Assembly: GCA_030605515.1 (NCBI GenBank)
Contig: JAUWIE010000003.1
Coordinates: 1 to 26,568, forward strand
Reading direction: 5' to 3'
DNA length: 26,568 nucleotides
Origin: Thermoplasmatota archaeon
Lineage (GTDB): Archaea; Thermoplasmatota; E2; DHVEG-1
Both the position numbers and the translations under genes were made by a program. Below are positions 1 through 6,922 of this stretch, piece after piece; within the stretch, counting starts at the first letter, position 1; each line of letters starts with the position of its first letter. Under the pieces are notes generated by a model that ran no database searches, was not told the DNA's origin, and worked only from the letters and a program-made list of their open reading frames with translations.

Positions 1-614
1 GATCTCATATAAAGAGTAGAAGGAATCTCTCTTGTTCTCACTTTTTTTGAAGAGAACATCTCAATTTTAATTTCTTCAGAAAAAGGCATACCATCATTAA
101 ACTTATCAAGAGGTTGAATTCTATTAAGCATTTCTTTTTTAAATATCCACATCCCAGATTGTGAATCCTTTATGTTAATTAAAAAAAGAATTTTTAATGT
201 CATAGCTAAAACCAGGTTACCGAATCTATGAGTAAGGGTCATGGATCCACGTTTTATATCTGAAAAACGATCTGTTGTGATAAAATCAAGGTTTTCATCT
301 AATAGGAGTTTTATATATTCATGTATTCTATCAAATGGATAGGTTGCATCAGCATCACCTGTGACAATAATATCTCCTGTTGCTATTGGCATACCTGTTT
401 TATATGCTCGTCCATAGCCTTTTCTTTTTTCAACTATGATTTTTGCACCTTTTTCTTTTGCTATTTCTCTTGTTTTATCTTTTGAGTTTCCATCAACAAT
501 AATTATTTCTGGTTCCCACTTATGTTTTTTAAAATACTCTTTGTTTATTGAGTCAATTGTTTTACCAACGCCTTTTTCTTCGTTTAATGTTGGTAATAGT
601 ATTGTTATCTTCAG
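1..614 (-). CDS. Family 2 glycosyltransferase (polyprenyl-phosphate sugar transferase-like), 3' end outside window
   Basis: The N-terminal 204 residues of a GT-A fold glycosyltransferase are visible. Near the start is the nucleotide-binding strand LLPTLNEE, then IIIVDGNSKD, the metal-binding DADATYP motif near residue 95, and later DSQSGMW. This series is typical of dolichyl/polyprenyl-phosphate mannose or glucose synthases (DPM1/AglJ-like), which load a sugar onto a membrane lipid carrier at the cytoplasmic face. The family N-terminus normally reads M-K-I-T, and here the matching codon is CTG at 614-612. An in-frame TGA lies three codons upstream, and no ATG, GTG or TTG is available near the conserved start. 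A good Shine-Dalgarno sequence, GGAGTGATC (627-619), precedes the CTG. The gene follows the S-layer-like gene on the same strand but is separated by a terminator; a TATA-like box lies at 641-647. A role in glycosylating surface proteins is inferred from the neighbour. The exact sugar and lipid are unknown. Confidence 0.85.
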   Translation of the reverse strand, partial: MKITILLPTLNEEKGVGKTIDSINKEYFKKHKWEPEIIIVDGNSKDKTREIAKEKGAKIIVEKRKGYGRAYKTGMPIATGDIIVTGDADATYPFDRIHEYIKLLLDENLDFITTDRFSDIKRGSMTLTHRFGNLVLAMTLKILFLINIKDSQSGMWIFKKEMLNRIQPLDKFNDGMPFSEEIKIEMFSSKKVRTREIPSTLYMR

Positions 615-707
615 GGTTGATCACTCCAAGTGGAAAATGGTATAAATGATTGGGTTAAAAGGTTTTGGACAAAAAAATATTTAAAAAAAATGAAAAAAAA
701 GAGATTT

Positions 708-726
708 GAGGGAATATTTTTCCCTC
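708..726 (-). terminator. Hairpin terminator of the S-layer-like gene
   Basis: A perfect 7-bp inverted repeat GAGGGAA/TTCCCTC with a 5-nt loop begins directly after the stop codon of the 727-4500 gene. Read on the minus strand it is followed by long T runs (707-660). A stem-loop plus T tract would separate this highly expressed type of gene from the downstream glycosyltransferase. Confidence 0.7.
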
Positions 727-3700
727 TTAGCGTCGTCTGCGTCTCATTAGTATGAATGCTACTCCAATTGCTGCTATTAGTGTTAGTAGTTCAAATCCAG
801 GAGTATCCTCTGCCTTAAATATTGTTATTTCTTTAGTTGCTGCTTCTGTAAATCCTGTGAATGTAGCGGAAATTACAAAGTTCTTACTTTTTTCTTTTAC
901 ATCAGGAGCAGTTAATGTAATTGATCCACCTGCTCCAGTGTAATATATTTCACCGTTAAATGTTACCGCCGCTCCTATTACTGCTTGTCCAGTATCCTCT
1001 GCTACTGTAATTGTGAATTCCTCTTTTCCATATATTTTCTTTGATGGGGGAATGATCGTCAGTGAAGGTATGTTAATCACTGTTATTGTTAAACCATCTG
1101 GGTCTGGACCATATCCCTCCGCAGAGACGGTTATCGTGTAGGTTCTATCACTTGTTACAGCTGGTGCTGTTATTGATGCCTTACCAGTTGCATCAGTTGT
1201 GTATGTAACTCCATTGAATTTGACATCTGCACCTTCTACAGGGATTGCAGTTCCGTCCTTAACTGCTGTCACAGTAAATGCTCCTTCTTCATCCACCTGT
1301 GATACAGGATCTGTGCTAATATCAAGCATCCAACTTGTGACAACTATTTTTGTAGTTACTCTTCTGCCAGCTTCGCCGACATCAATGCTAATGTTACCTG
1401 CTGCATTTGGTAATATTGAGAATGTTACTATTCCATCTGAGTCTGATGTACCGTTCTGATCTATTCCTTGTCCATATAGACGTACGAATACATCACTTAA
1501 CTTCGCATCTTCACGTCCTGTTACCTCTATGGTTATAAGAGTTGTTCTACCAACTGATACATACTTCTTATTTGGGGTGACAGTTGGAACACTGACTTCC
1601 ACAACGCCTTCAGTTCTGGCAAATACATCACTTAGGACACCATCGTTTTCAGGTTTATACCAGAATGATATATTCATTAATGCCACATTCGCAGGTAGGA
1701 AATCTGCAGTAATATCATGCATAGTTACTACTCCATCTACGAATCCTTCAGATTCAGATAGTTCCCATGAAGTATTTCCTGCTTGATCAGTTGAGCCATC
1801 AAATGAGCAGTTAGTAAATGTTCTATTATACTTTGCAGCAGTCCAACTTATGTTATCAACTACTAGAACACCACTGGTCACAGGTTCACCGTCATATGTT
1901 ACTGTAAATGTTGCACTTATATTATCATCGCTCTTCCATATAAATGGGGTTTTATCACATGTTACTACAACTGGTTGAACGATGAGTGTTCCATTATGTT
2001 CTTTACTGTTAGCTGTGCTGTTATATGCATACACTTTATAAGTACCTGCTTCAGTGAAATAAACATTTGTGCTCTTTTGTGTATAATCACCAGAAAGTTC
2101 GGTAGCAAAGTTTGAGAAACGAGTACCAAGATCATTTGTTACATCGTTACCATTTTCATCAAATATCCTAATATTTAGATTACTTTCATCATCTTCATCA
2201 GGATACTTGGTAGTGTTTTCGACATCTGATATAATGGTTGTATTGACCCAGAATTGATCGTATTCAAATCCAGCCATTACTGTACTTGTTGGAGCGCTTG
2301 CAGAAGCTTCTGCATTCACATAAAGACTGGATTGTGCATTCATACTTATCCGAGCATAACCATACCCTGCATTGGAAGCTTCTACATAGACTGTAAAGTT
2401 TCTTGGAGCTTTTATTGCATTGAAACCCGCTCCACTTCCGGTAATACCTTCTCCAGTTTGGTTATTCCTTTGTTGTGATGTATTCAAGCTTAGTGTATAT
2501 GCTCTGTCATCACTATACCAATCATGTGCCAACATATGACCAGAGAATACGTCACCAGGTTCACTTGCACCAGAACCATCAGAGATATAATACAAGTATA
2601 TATCAGCATAGTTGTATGAATTATCATCAGCATCTTTAACTGTTATAGTAAACGTTTGATCTGTGCCAATTTCAAACTCAGAAGGTGTTATAGATACCAT
2701 AGTTCCATTTGTAACATAATTTGTTCCTCCAATCGATAACGTTCCTTTAACTGTGCCATAATTCTTTGAAGTAGTTGACCAAGAAGCACTTATTGTAATG
2801 GTTCCTCCTCCTTGAGACATTGTTGGAATTATTGGGACTGTCCAGGTATCAGCCAGCCCATATGCTGGATGTATATCTGCATTAAAATCAACTCCAGGTA
2901 TTGTATCCAATGAGCCTGTAAACAATGCGTCACCAGAAACCGTTATATTTTCCATTGCTTGAGTTACAGTTTCACCTGATTGTGTGTCACCATAGTAGAA
3001 GTGATCATCTCCTATAACCTGGAATTGAACATATAATGGCACATCTGCTACAGAAGGAATTTTTGGTATTACTCCATCGTTATCTGCATCATTCCAAACA
3101 TCCCCATCATCATCAATCCATTTGAATTGAGATCCTGGTGCTTTCTGAATCTTAAACGTAACTGTTGCGTTCCATTCTTCCCACCATTCTCTATCTGAAT
3201 CAACATTTGCATCACCATTGATATCTGTCCAGACGTAAACTCTCCAAGTTCCATTTGCATTTGTACTAGTAGTTCCGTTAAGACCATAGTCATAACCCGA
3301 ACTATTTCTACCCCAACTTGACGAAGTAATATTTAACCATCCATTCGAATCTTCACTAATATTACTCCAACCTATGCAATTACCTATATCATGGCCATGC
3401 CTGTTTACTATTCTCCAATATGTAGTTGCAGCGGTCATATCAATAGGATCTCCATCAGTGTCTAATACTTGAATATCAATTTCACCATCAAAATTCCAAT
3501 ATTGAGTTCTATTAGCTTCTTTTGGAATTGAAGCATCAAGTGTTCCAGTTGTAACCCTAAACTTTTCATCGGTTGCATTTCTTTCGGGTGGATCCCACGG
3601 ACCACAAATCACTCTATTATATCCTGTAACAGCTGAAAAGTTATGCGTAGTATTCCAGCCCCAGCCAAAAGTACCACCGTATTCGTATCGATCCTGACCA

Positions 3701-4500
3701 CTACCACAAGGTGTTCCCCAAGGAATCTCTTTTATATCTTTGTCTTTATAAACTCTAACAGAATAATTACCGACACCTGTCCCAGATCCCACTGTAATGT
3801 TTCCATAAAGACCTATACCCATACTGGTAGCTGTAGCTAACCTATGAAAACGTTTGGATTGATCATTTGTAACTATTGCGTCGTTATAGAGTAAATCTAC
3901 CCATAAATGTGTATCGCCGGTATCTCCAACGTTAACTGAAACTGTTTTCGTACCGTTTGTTCCATATGCAAAATCATTAGGAGCTGTTGTTATATAATCA
4001 ATTGATGAGTTAACCCAGACAAATGATCCAAAAGATGTTGGGTCATCTTGATCATGTGTATCATCTTTATCAATGAGCCACATACCTGCTCGACCAAATA
4101 CAACCTTAACATTACAAGTTTCTAATTTATGGGTTGGATCAGTAATATGAGTTTTAATTGACCAGGTTGCCTCATTATAATATTTAGACCCCCACTCAAA
4201 GCCTTCAGGAGTTGCACCTGAACAAGTATTATTATATATTGGTGGATATAAATAGTAATTAGTATTCGCTTCCAAACCTGTAGTATTAATACTAAGTTCT
4301 ATTCCCTCTTCTGAGCCGTCATTATATACCAATTCCAGTTTATCATTTGTTGCGTTTCCCCAATGATTATAACCAGGGGTAAAACCACTGTCAAGCCACA
4401 TGCCTGTTTGTGCCATTGGCAAAGCCATATTTAATCCTACAAATGCTGACATTATCATCGCCAATACTGCACACATAGCTAAAAATTTACTTCCTTTCAT
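727..4500 (-). CDS. Large S-layer-like surface glycoprotein with PGF-CTERM
   Basis: A 1257-residue secreted protein. It begins with a signal peptide: basic MKGSK, then a hydrophobic stretch to about residue 30. It ends with TPGFELLTLIAAIGVAF plus a transmembrane helix and five arginines. That is the PGF-CTERM pattern, which archaeosortase A-type enzymes are known to cleave and link to lipid. The body is beta-rich, with many N-x-S/T sequons; I count eleven in the first ~330 residues. Near residues 1075-1130 and 1165-1220 there are two related Ig/CarboxypepD_reg-like repeats, each with a GAxVxFNG core. The size, sequon load, strong ribosome-binding site (AGGAGG at 4515-4510) and long leader fit the main S-layer protein, but that role is inferred. 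No catalytic motif is seen. Several overlapping reading frames inside the gene are only by-products of its composition. Confidence 0.85.
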   Translation of the reverse strand: MKGSKFLAMCAVLAMIMSAFVGLNMALPMAQTGMWLDSGFTPGYNHWGNATNDKLELVYNDGSEEGIELSINTTGLEANTNYYLYPPIYNNTCSGATPEGFEWGSKYYNEATWSIKTHITDPTHKLETCNVKVVFGRAGMWLIDKDDTHDQDDPTSFGSFVWVNSSIDYITTAPNDFAYGTNGTKTVSVNVGDTGDTHLWVDLLYNDAIVTNDQSKRFHRLATATSMGIGLYGNITVGSGTGVGNYSVRVYKDKDIKEIPWGTPCGSGQDRYEYGGTFGWGWNTTHNFSAVTGYNRVICGPWDPPERNATDEKFRVTTGTLDASIPKEANRTQYWNFDGEIDIQVLDTDGDPIDMTAATTYWRIVNRHGHDIGNCIGWSNISEDSNGWLNITSSSWGRNSSGYDYGLNGTTSTNANGTWRVYVWTDINGDANVDSDREWWEEWNATVTFKIQKAPGSQFKWIDDDGDVWNDADNDGVIPKIPSVADVPLYVQFQVIGDDHFYYGDTQSGETVTQAMENITVSGDALFTGSLDTIPGVDFNADIHPAYGLADTWTVPIIPTMSQGGGTITISASWSTTSKNYGTVKGTLSIGGTNYVTNGTMVSITPSEFEIGTDQTFTITVKDADDNSYNYADIYLYYISDGSGASEPGDVFSGHMLAHDWYSDDRAYTLSLNTSQQRNNQTGEGITGSGAGFNAIKAPRNFTVYVEASNAGYGYARISMNAQSSLYVNAEASASAPTSTVMAGFEYDQFWVNTTIISDVENTTKYPDEDDESNLNIRIFDENGNDVTNDLGTRFSNFATELSGDYTQKSTNVYFTEAGTYKVYAYNSTANSKEHNGTLIVQPVVVTCDKTPFIWKSDDNISATFTVTYDGEPVTSGVLVVDNISWTAAKYNRTFTNCSFDGSTDQAGNTSWELSESEGFVDGVVTMHDITADFLPANVALMNISFWYKPENDGVLSDVFARTEGVVEVSVPTVTPNKKYVSVGRTTLITIEVTGREDAKLSDVFVRLYGQGIDQNGTSDSDGIVTFSILPNAAGNISIDVGEAGRRVTTKIVVTSWMLDISTDPVSQVDEEGAFTVTAVKDGTAIPVEGADVKFNGVTYTTDATGKASITAPAVTSDRTYTITVSAEGYGPDPDGLTITVINIPSLTIIPPSKKIYGKEEFTITVAEDTGQAVIGAAVTFNGEIYYTGAGGSITLTAPDVKEKSKNFVISATFTGFTEAATKEITIFKAEDTPGFELLTLIAAIGVAFILMRRRRR

Positions 4501-4683
4501 ATCTTTTTTCCTCCTAGGTTTATCTTATCTACTCTCTTATGTATAGCATCCAGTTTACCACGGTATCAGCCTACACCGCAGACTGATATTAAAGCCCATA
4601 ATTTCATCTCAATATGTATGAACTTCGCATCCGTGTCCTCACCGGACCTTCAGTCACCCTAAATAACTACCTTCTTTATAAAA
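4501..4683 (-). promoter_or_regulatory. Promoter and structured 5' leader of the S-layer-like gene
   Basis: A TATA-like box (TTTTATAAA, 4683-4675) would place the transcription start near 4653, giving a leader of about 150 nt. The leader is much more GC-rich than the surrounding intergenic DNA. It contains a small hairpin GTCC-GGTGA-GGAC (4647-4635). It also contains two mutually exclusive hairpins: TATCAGTC/GGCTGATA (8 bp with one G-U, 4588-4564) and CGGTGT/ATACCG (6 bp with one G-U, 4578-4561). The ribosome-binding site AGGAGG sits at 4515-4510, 9 nt from the ATG. Leader length and folding are read from sequence; regulation is inferred. Confidence 0.5.
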
Positions 4684-4915
4684 GTTGCGTTTTTCCTTAT
4701 CTTATCAACAGGAGTATGTAGCTGCTTTTATACCTGATACATCACCTGCATTAACTTTAAAACGTTTAGTGAAAAAGAAAAAATAATTATTAATCATTAT
4801 AATAATTTTAATTTAATTTCTATCTAATTTTAATACATTCTCCTTTAACGTTTAATTCGGAAAAATAATCTTAACTCATTACCTATGATCAGTTATTTCG
4901 AAGCATTCTTTTAAA
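4684..4915. other. Gene-free AT-rich stretch upstream of the S-layer-like gene
   Basis: No reading frame or RNA gene is recognisable here. A second minus-strand TATA-like element (GGTATAAAA, 4734-4726) could be an alternative upstream promoter for the S-layer-like gene. The remainder, up to the end of the DUF211 gene, is AT-rich and T-rich in places, suitable as a termination region for that gene. Confidence 0.4.
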
Positions 4916-5206
4916 TTAGCGATCCTGAGGAGTATTAACCTCTTCAACAATCTTAATTCCTGCTGATACTCCATCTATAGAATGAATGGCAGCACCACAT
5001 TCTGAGATTTTTTCTTTAACTTTATCGTAATTAATATTGCTGCCTTCTATTGTTATCTTAATACTATCGGTTTCAGCATCAACTTCTTCTAAAGAAATAT
5101 TTACGCCAGTGATTCCATCAATATTGCTTAATCTCTCAGCCACTTCAATAATTGATGGTGTATGTGGTTTAAGAACATCAAGAATTATACGTTTTATACT
5201 ATTCAA
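4916..5206 (-). CDS. DUF211 family protein
   Basis: A 96-residue protein matching the archaeal DUF211 family. The LDVLKPHTPSI motif comes near the N-terminus, followed by a beta-alpha-beta pattern (GVNISLEEVDAETDSIKITIEG) and a closing GAAIHSIDGVSAG segment. The family has a ferredoxin-like fold and is known from a ring-forming methanogen structure; its function is not established. The start is TTG at 5206-5204, since no ATG precedes the conserved N-terminus. There is no clear Shine-Dalgarno sequence, so the transcript may be leaderless. The gene lies downstream of the zinc-ribbon gene on the same strand, 83 nt apart, possibly co-transcribed. The C-terminus, with a short polar tail, is normal for the family. 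Confidence 0.8.
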   Translation of the reverse strand: MNSIKRIILDVLKPHTPSIIEVAERLSNIDGITGVNISLEEVDAETDSIKITIEGSNINYDKVKEKISECGAAIHSIDGVSAGIKIVEEVNTPQDR

Positions 5207-5289
5207 ATATTAAACCCGAACGCAGTATCTTAAATATGTTAATAAAAGTTATCCTTTGATTAAAGGATGAAAAATTTATCTAAATTATT

Positions 5290-5511
5290 TTAATTTATTA
5301 GTTTAGTAAATTCGTCAAGTTTTCCATCCATTTCAGCATTAACTAAACCCAAAATATGTTGCAAGTTCTCTTTAGAATTATCTTTATATAGGATTCTAAT
5401 TTCTTTTAATTTTATAACTTTATTGCATCTAAAACATCTTGTTGTTTTAAAATGCAATTCACATATTTTTGCTTTTGTACATTTAGGACAGATAATAATA
5501 CCATATTTCAT
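5290..5511 (-). CDS. Small zinc-ribbon protein (DUF1922-like)
   Basis: A 73-residue protein with two knuckles, CPKC at residues 8-11 and CFRC at 26-29. Together with C17 these suggest a single zinc site of the rubredoxin-like ribbon type. The zinc-ribbon is followed by KxIKLKEIRILYKD and a helical tail. The arrangement resembles the archaeal DUF1922 family, whose members are tiny zinc-binding proteins of unknown role. No DNA-binding or enzymatic domain accompanies it. It starts at an ATG without an obvious Shine-Dalgarno sequence. It is divergent from tRNA-Tyr, with the two promoters sharing 5512-5577. The family assignment is moderate; the zinc-ribbon reading is firmer. Confidence 0.65.
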   Translation of the reverse strand: MKYGIIICPKCTKAKICELHFKTTRCFRCNKVIKLKEIRILYKDNSKENLQHILGLVNAEMDGKLDEFTKLIN

Positions 5512-5542
5512 AGAGAATATATCACAACAATAGACCTTAACT

Positions 5543-5551
5543 AATAAATAT
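5543..5551 (+). promoter_or_regulatory. TATA box for tRNA-Tyr
   Basis: The AT-rich ATAAATATA element is centred about 30 bp upstream of the first tRNA base (5578). This is the expected spacing for an archaeal promoter with a very short precursor leader. Confidence 0.5.
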
Positions 5552-5577
5552 AACTATGTTTATTTGGGCTTTGAATT

Positions 5578-5667
5578 CCCGCCTTAGCTCAGTCTGGCTG
5601 GAGCGGCCGGCTGTAGACTCTATTGGCCGTTACCGGCAGGTCCCCGGTTCAAATCCGGGAGGCGGGA
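5578..5667 (+). tRNA. tRNA-Tyr (GTA) with intron
   Basis: All arms fold. The acceptor is CCCGCCT/AGGCGGG, giving C1-G72, the archaeal tyrosine identity pair. The D stem is GCTC/GAGC. The anticodon stem is GCCGG (5606-5610)/CCGGC (5633-5637), and the T arm is CCCGG-TTCAAAT-CCGGG. The discriminator is A at 5667 and no CCA is encoded. The anticodon GTA is at 5613-5615. A 15-nt insertion (5617-5631) lies directly after G37, the canonical archaeal intron site cut by the splicing endonuclease. Removing it leaves a normal 7-base loop, CTGTAGA. The downstream gene, trm5, encodes the enzyme family that methylates G37 in tRNAs. Confidence 0.95.
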
Positions 5668-5755
5668 CTTTTTGCATTAATTTTATAGTCAATAACTATC
5701 CTAAAACTATAGTAAAATATTAACTATTCAAAAGATATATCACTATAATACAAAT

Positions 5756-6811
5756 ATGAGTCTTGTAGAAACAACTGGGTTATGTATACCTCTAAAAGAA
5801 GCGGAAAAAATTCGTAAATACCTTATAAAAAACAATCTACTACGAAACGATTTAAAAATCTATAAAGATAACAGGTTTGTATATCTACCAGTAAAGAACA
5901 TACCAGAAATAGATAATATCAATTTTCAAGTTTGTAAAAAAAAATTTAAACAATATAAGCTAAAACCGAAATTATATAAAGATTATATAAACGTTCCAAA
6001 AGAATTACGACATGAATTACCGACATCTTATGATATAATCGGTGGCATCATACTGATTAAATTACCAGAGAAGTTGCGAAAATATAAACAAAAAATTGGA
6101 GAATCATTACTCAAATCTAACAAAAACATAAAAACAATATGTCTCATTGAACCAGTAACTGGAGAATATAGAACAAGAAACATTGAAATAATAGCTGGAG
6201 AAAAACACACAAATACCATACATAAAGAATATGGTTTGAAATTTAATGTAGATGTTAGTAAAACCTATTTTTCATCAAGGCTTTCTGGAGAAAGAAAAAG
6301 AATTGCAGATCTTGTTAAACCCTGTGAAACTATTGTGGATATGTTTACTGGAGTTGCGCCTTTTTCAATAATGATAGCAAAATATGCACATCCAAAGATA
6401 GTTTATTCAATTGATAAAAATAAGGATGCAGTTAGATTTGCTCAGGAGAATATTAAGATAAATAATGTGCTTGACAAAGTTGAAGTTATACATAGCGATG
6501 CAAAAGAGATTTACAAAAAATTTGATCTTGAAGGGATTAAAGCGGATCGAGTCATTATGAATCTACCTTTTATGGCGTATAAATTTTTTCCATATGTACT
6601 AAAAATAATAGCTGCTAATTCTGTAATTCATTATTATGATATTCTTAAAGAGGAAAATATTAAAAAGAGAATTAGTTACTTGGAGAAAAAGGCCAATGAA
6701 AACAAAATTGAATTTACAAAGTTAAAAGTTATTAAAATTAAAACGTATGCGCCCAGAGAGTTTTATATATGTGTTGATATTACCGCTAAGAAAAAAATTA
6801 TGCCGATGTAG
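5756..6811 (+). CDS. trm5: tRNA (guanine-37-N1)-methyltransferase Trm5
   Basis: A 351-residue class I SAM methyltransferase of the Trm5/Met-10+ family, forming m1G37 next to the anticodon and so preventing +1 frameshifts. An N-terminal D1-like domain spans roughly 1-70. The conserved YRTRNIEIIAGE segment (138-149) and SSRLSGERKR (173-182) contain the family's conserved Arg and Glu. The SAM-binding motif VDMFTGVAPF is at 194-203, the acidic IDKN of the next strand at 219-222, and the catalytic-loop motif NLP at 269-271. Length and order match archaeal Trm5b. The start is an ATG with no Shine-Dalgarno sequence, so it is probably leaderless. The stop codon (6809-6811) lies inside the following tRNA-Thr gene: the last ten coding bases are also the first ten tRNA bases. 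tRNA-Tyr lies just upstream on the same strand. Confidence 0.92.
   Translation: MSLVETTGLCIPLKEAEKIRKYLIKNNLLRNDLKIYKDNRFVYLPVKNIPEIDNINFQVCKKKFKQYKLKPKLYKDYINVPKELRHELPTSYDIIGGIILIKLPEKLRKYKQKIGESLLKSNKNIKTICLIEPVTGEYRTRNIEIIAGEKHTNTIHKEYGLKFNVDVSKTYFSSRLSGERKRIADLVKPCETIVDMFTGVAPFSIMIAKYAHPKIVYSIDKNKDAVRFAQENIKINNVLDKVEVIHSDAKEIYKKFDLEGIKADRVIMNLPFMAYKFFPYVLKIIAANSVIHYYDILKEENIKKRISYLEKKANENKIEFTKLKVIKIKTYAPREFYICVDITAKKKIMPM
6762..6770 (+). promoter_or_regulatory. Possible internal promoter for tRNA-Thr inside trm5
   Basis: TTTATATAT within the last part of trm5 is the best TATA match ahead of the tRNA. Usual spacing predicts initiation around 6790-6796, leaving a short 5' leader for RNase P. 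Co-transcription with trm5 is the alternative. Confidence 0.35.
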
Positions 6812-6875
6812 CTTAGACCGGTTGAGCGGCTGACTTGTAATCAGCAGGTCGGGGGTTCAAATCCCTCCATCGGCT
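6802..6875 (+). tRNA. tRNA-Thr (TGT)
   Basis: The cloverleaf is complete and has no intron. The acceptor is GCCGATG/CATCGGC. The D stem is GCTT/GAGC with one G-U pair. The anticodon stem is GCTGA/TCAGC around loop CTTGTAA, with anticodon TGT at 6836-6838. The T arm is GGGGG-TTCAAAT-CCCTC with one G-U pair. The discriminator base is T and CCA is not encoded. Bases 6802-6811 are shared with the end of the trm5 coding region. RNase P cutting of a shared transcript would remove the end of the trm5 message. Confidence 0.95.
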
Positions 6876-6922
6876 TATTAATAATCATAAAAATCTAAAT
6901 ATTATTTTGCAATTTTGCTATC

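Noticed and set aside
1199..1786. Open frames antisense to the S-layer-like gene
   Set aside because: They arise from Thr/Ser/Val-rich coding on the other strand; the opposite frame has a signal peptide, sequons and PGF-CTERM.
4561..4650. tRNA or C/D box RNA inside the S-layer leader
   Set aside because: There is no cloverleaf and no paired C (RTGATGA) and D (CTGA) boxes at proper spacing; only small hairpins form.
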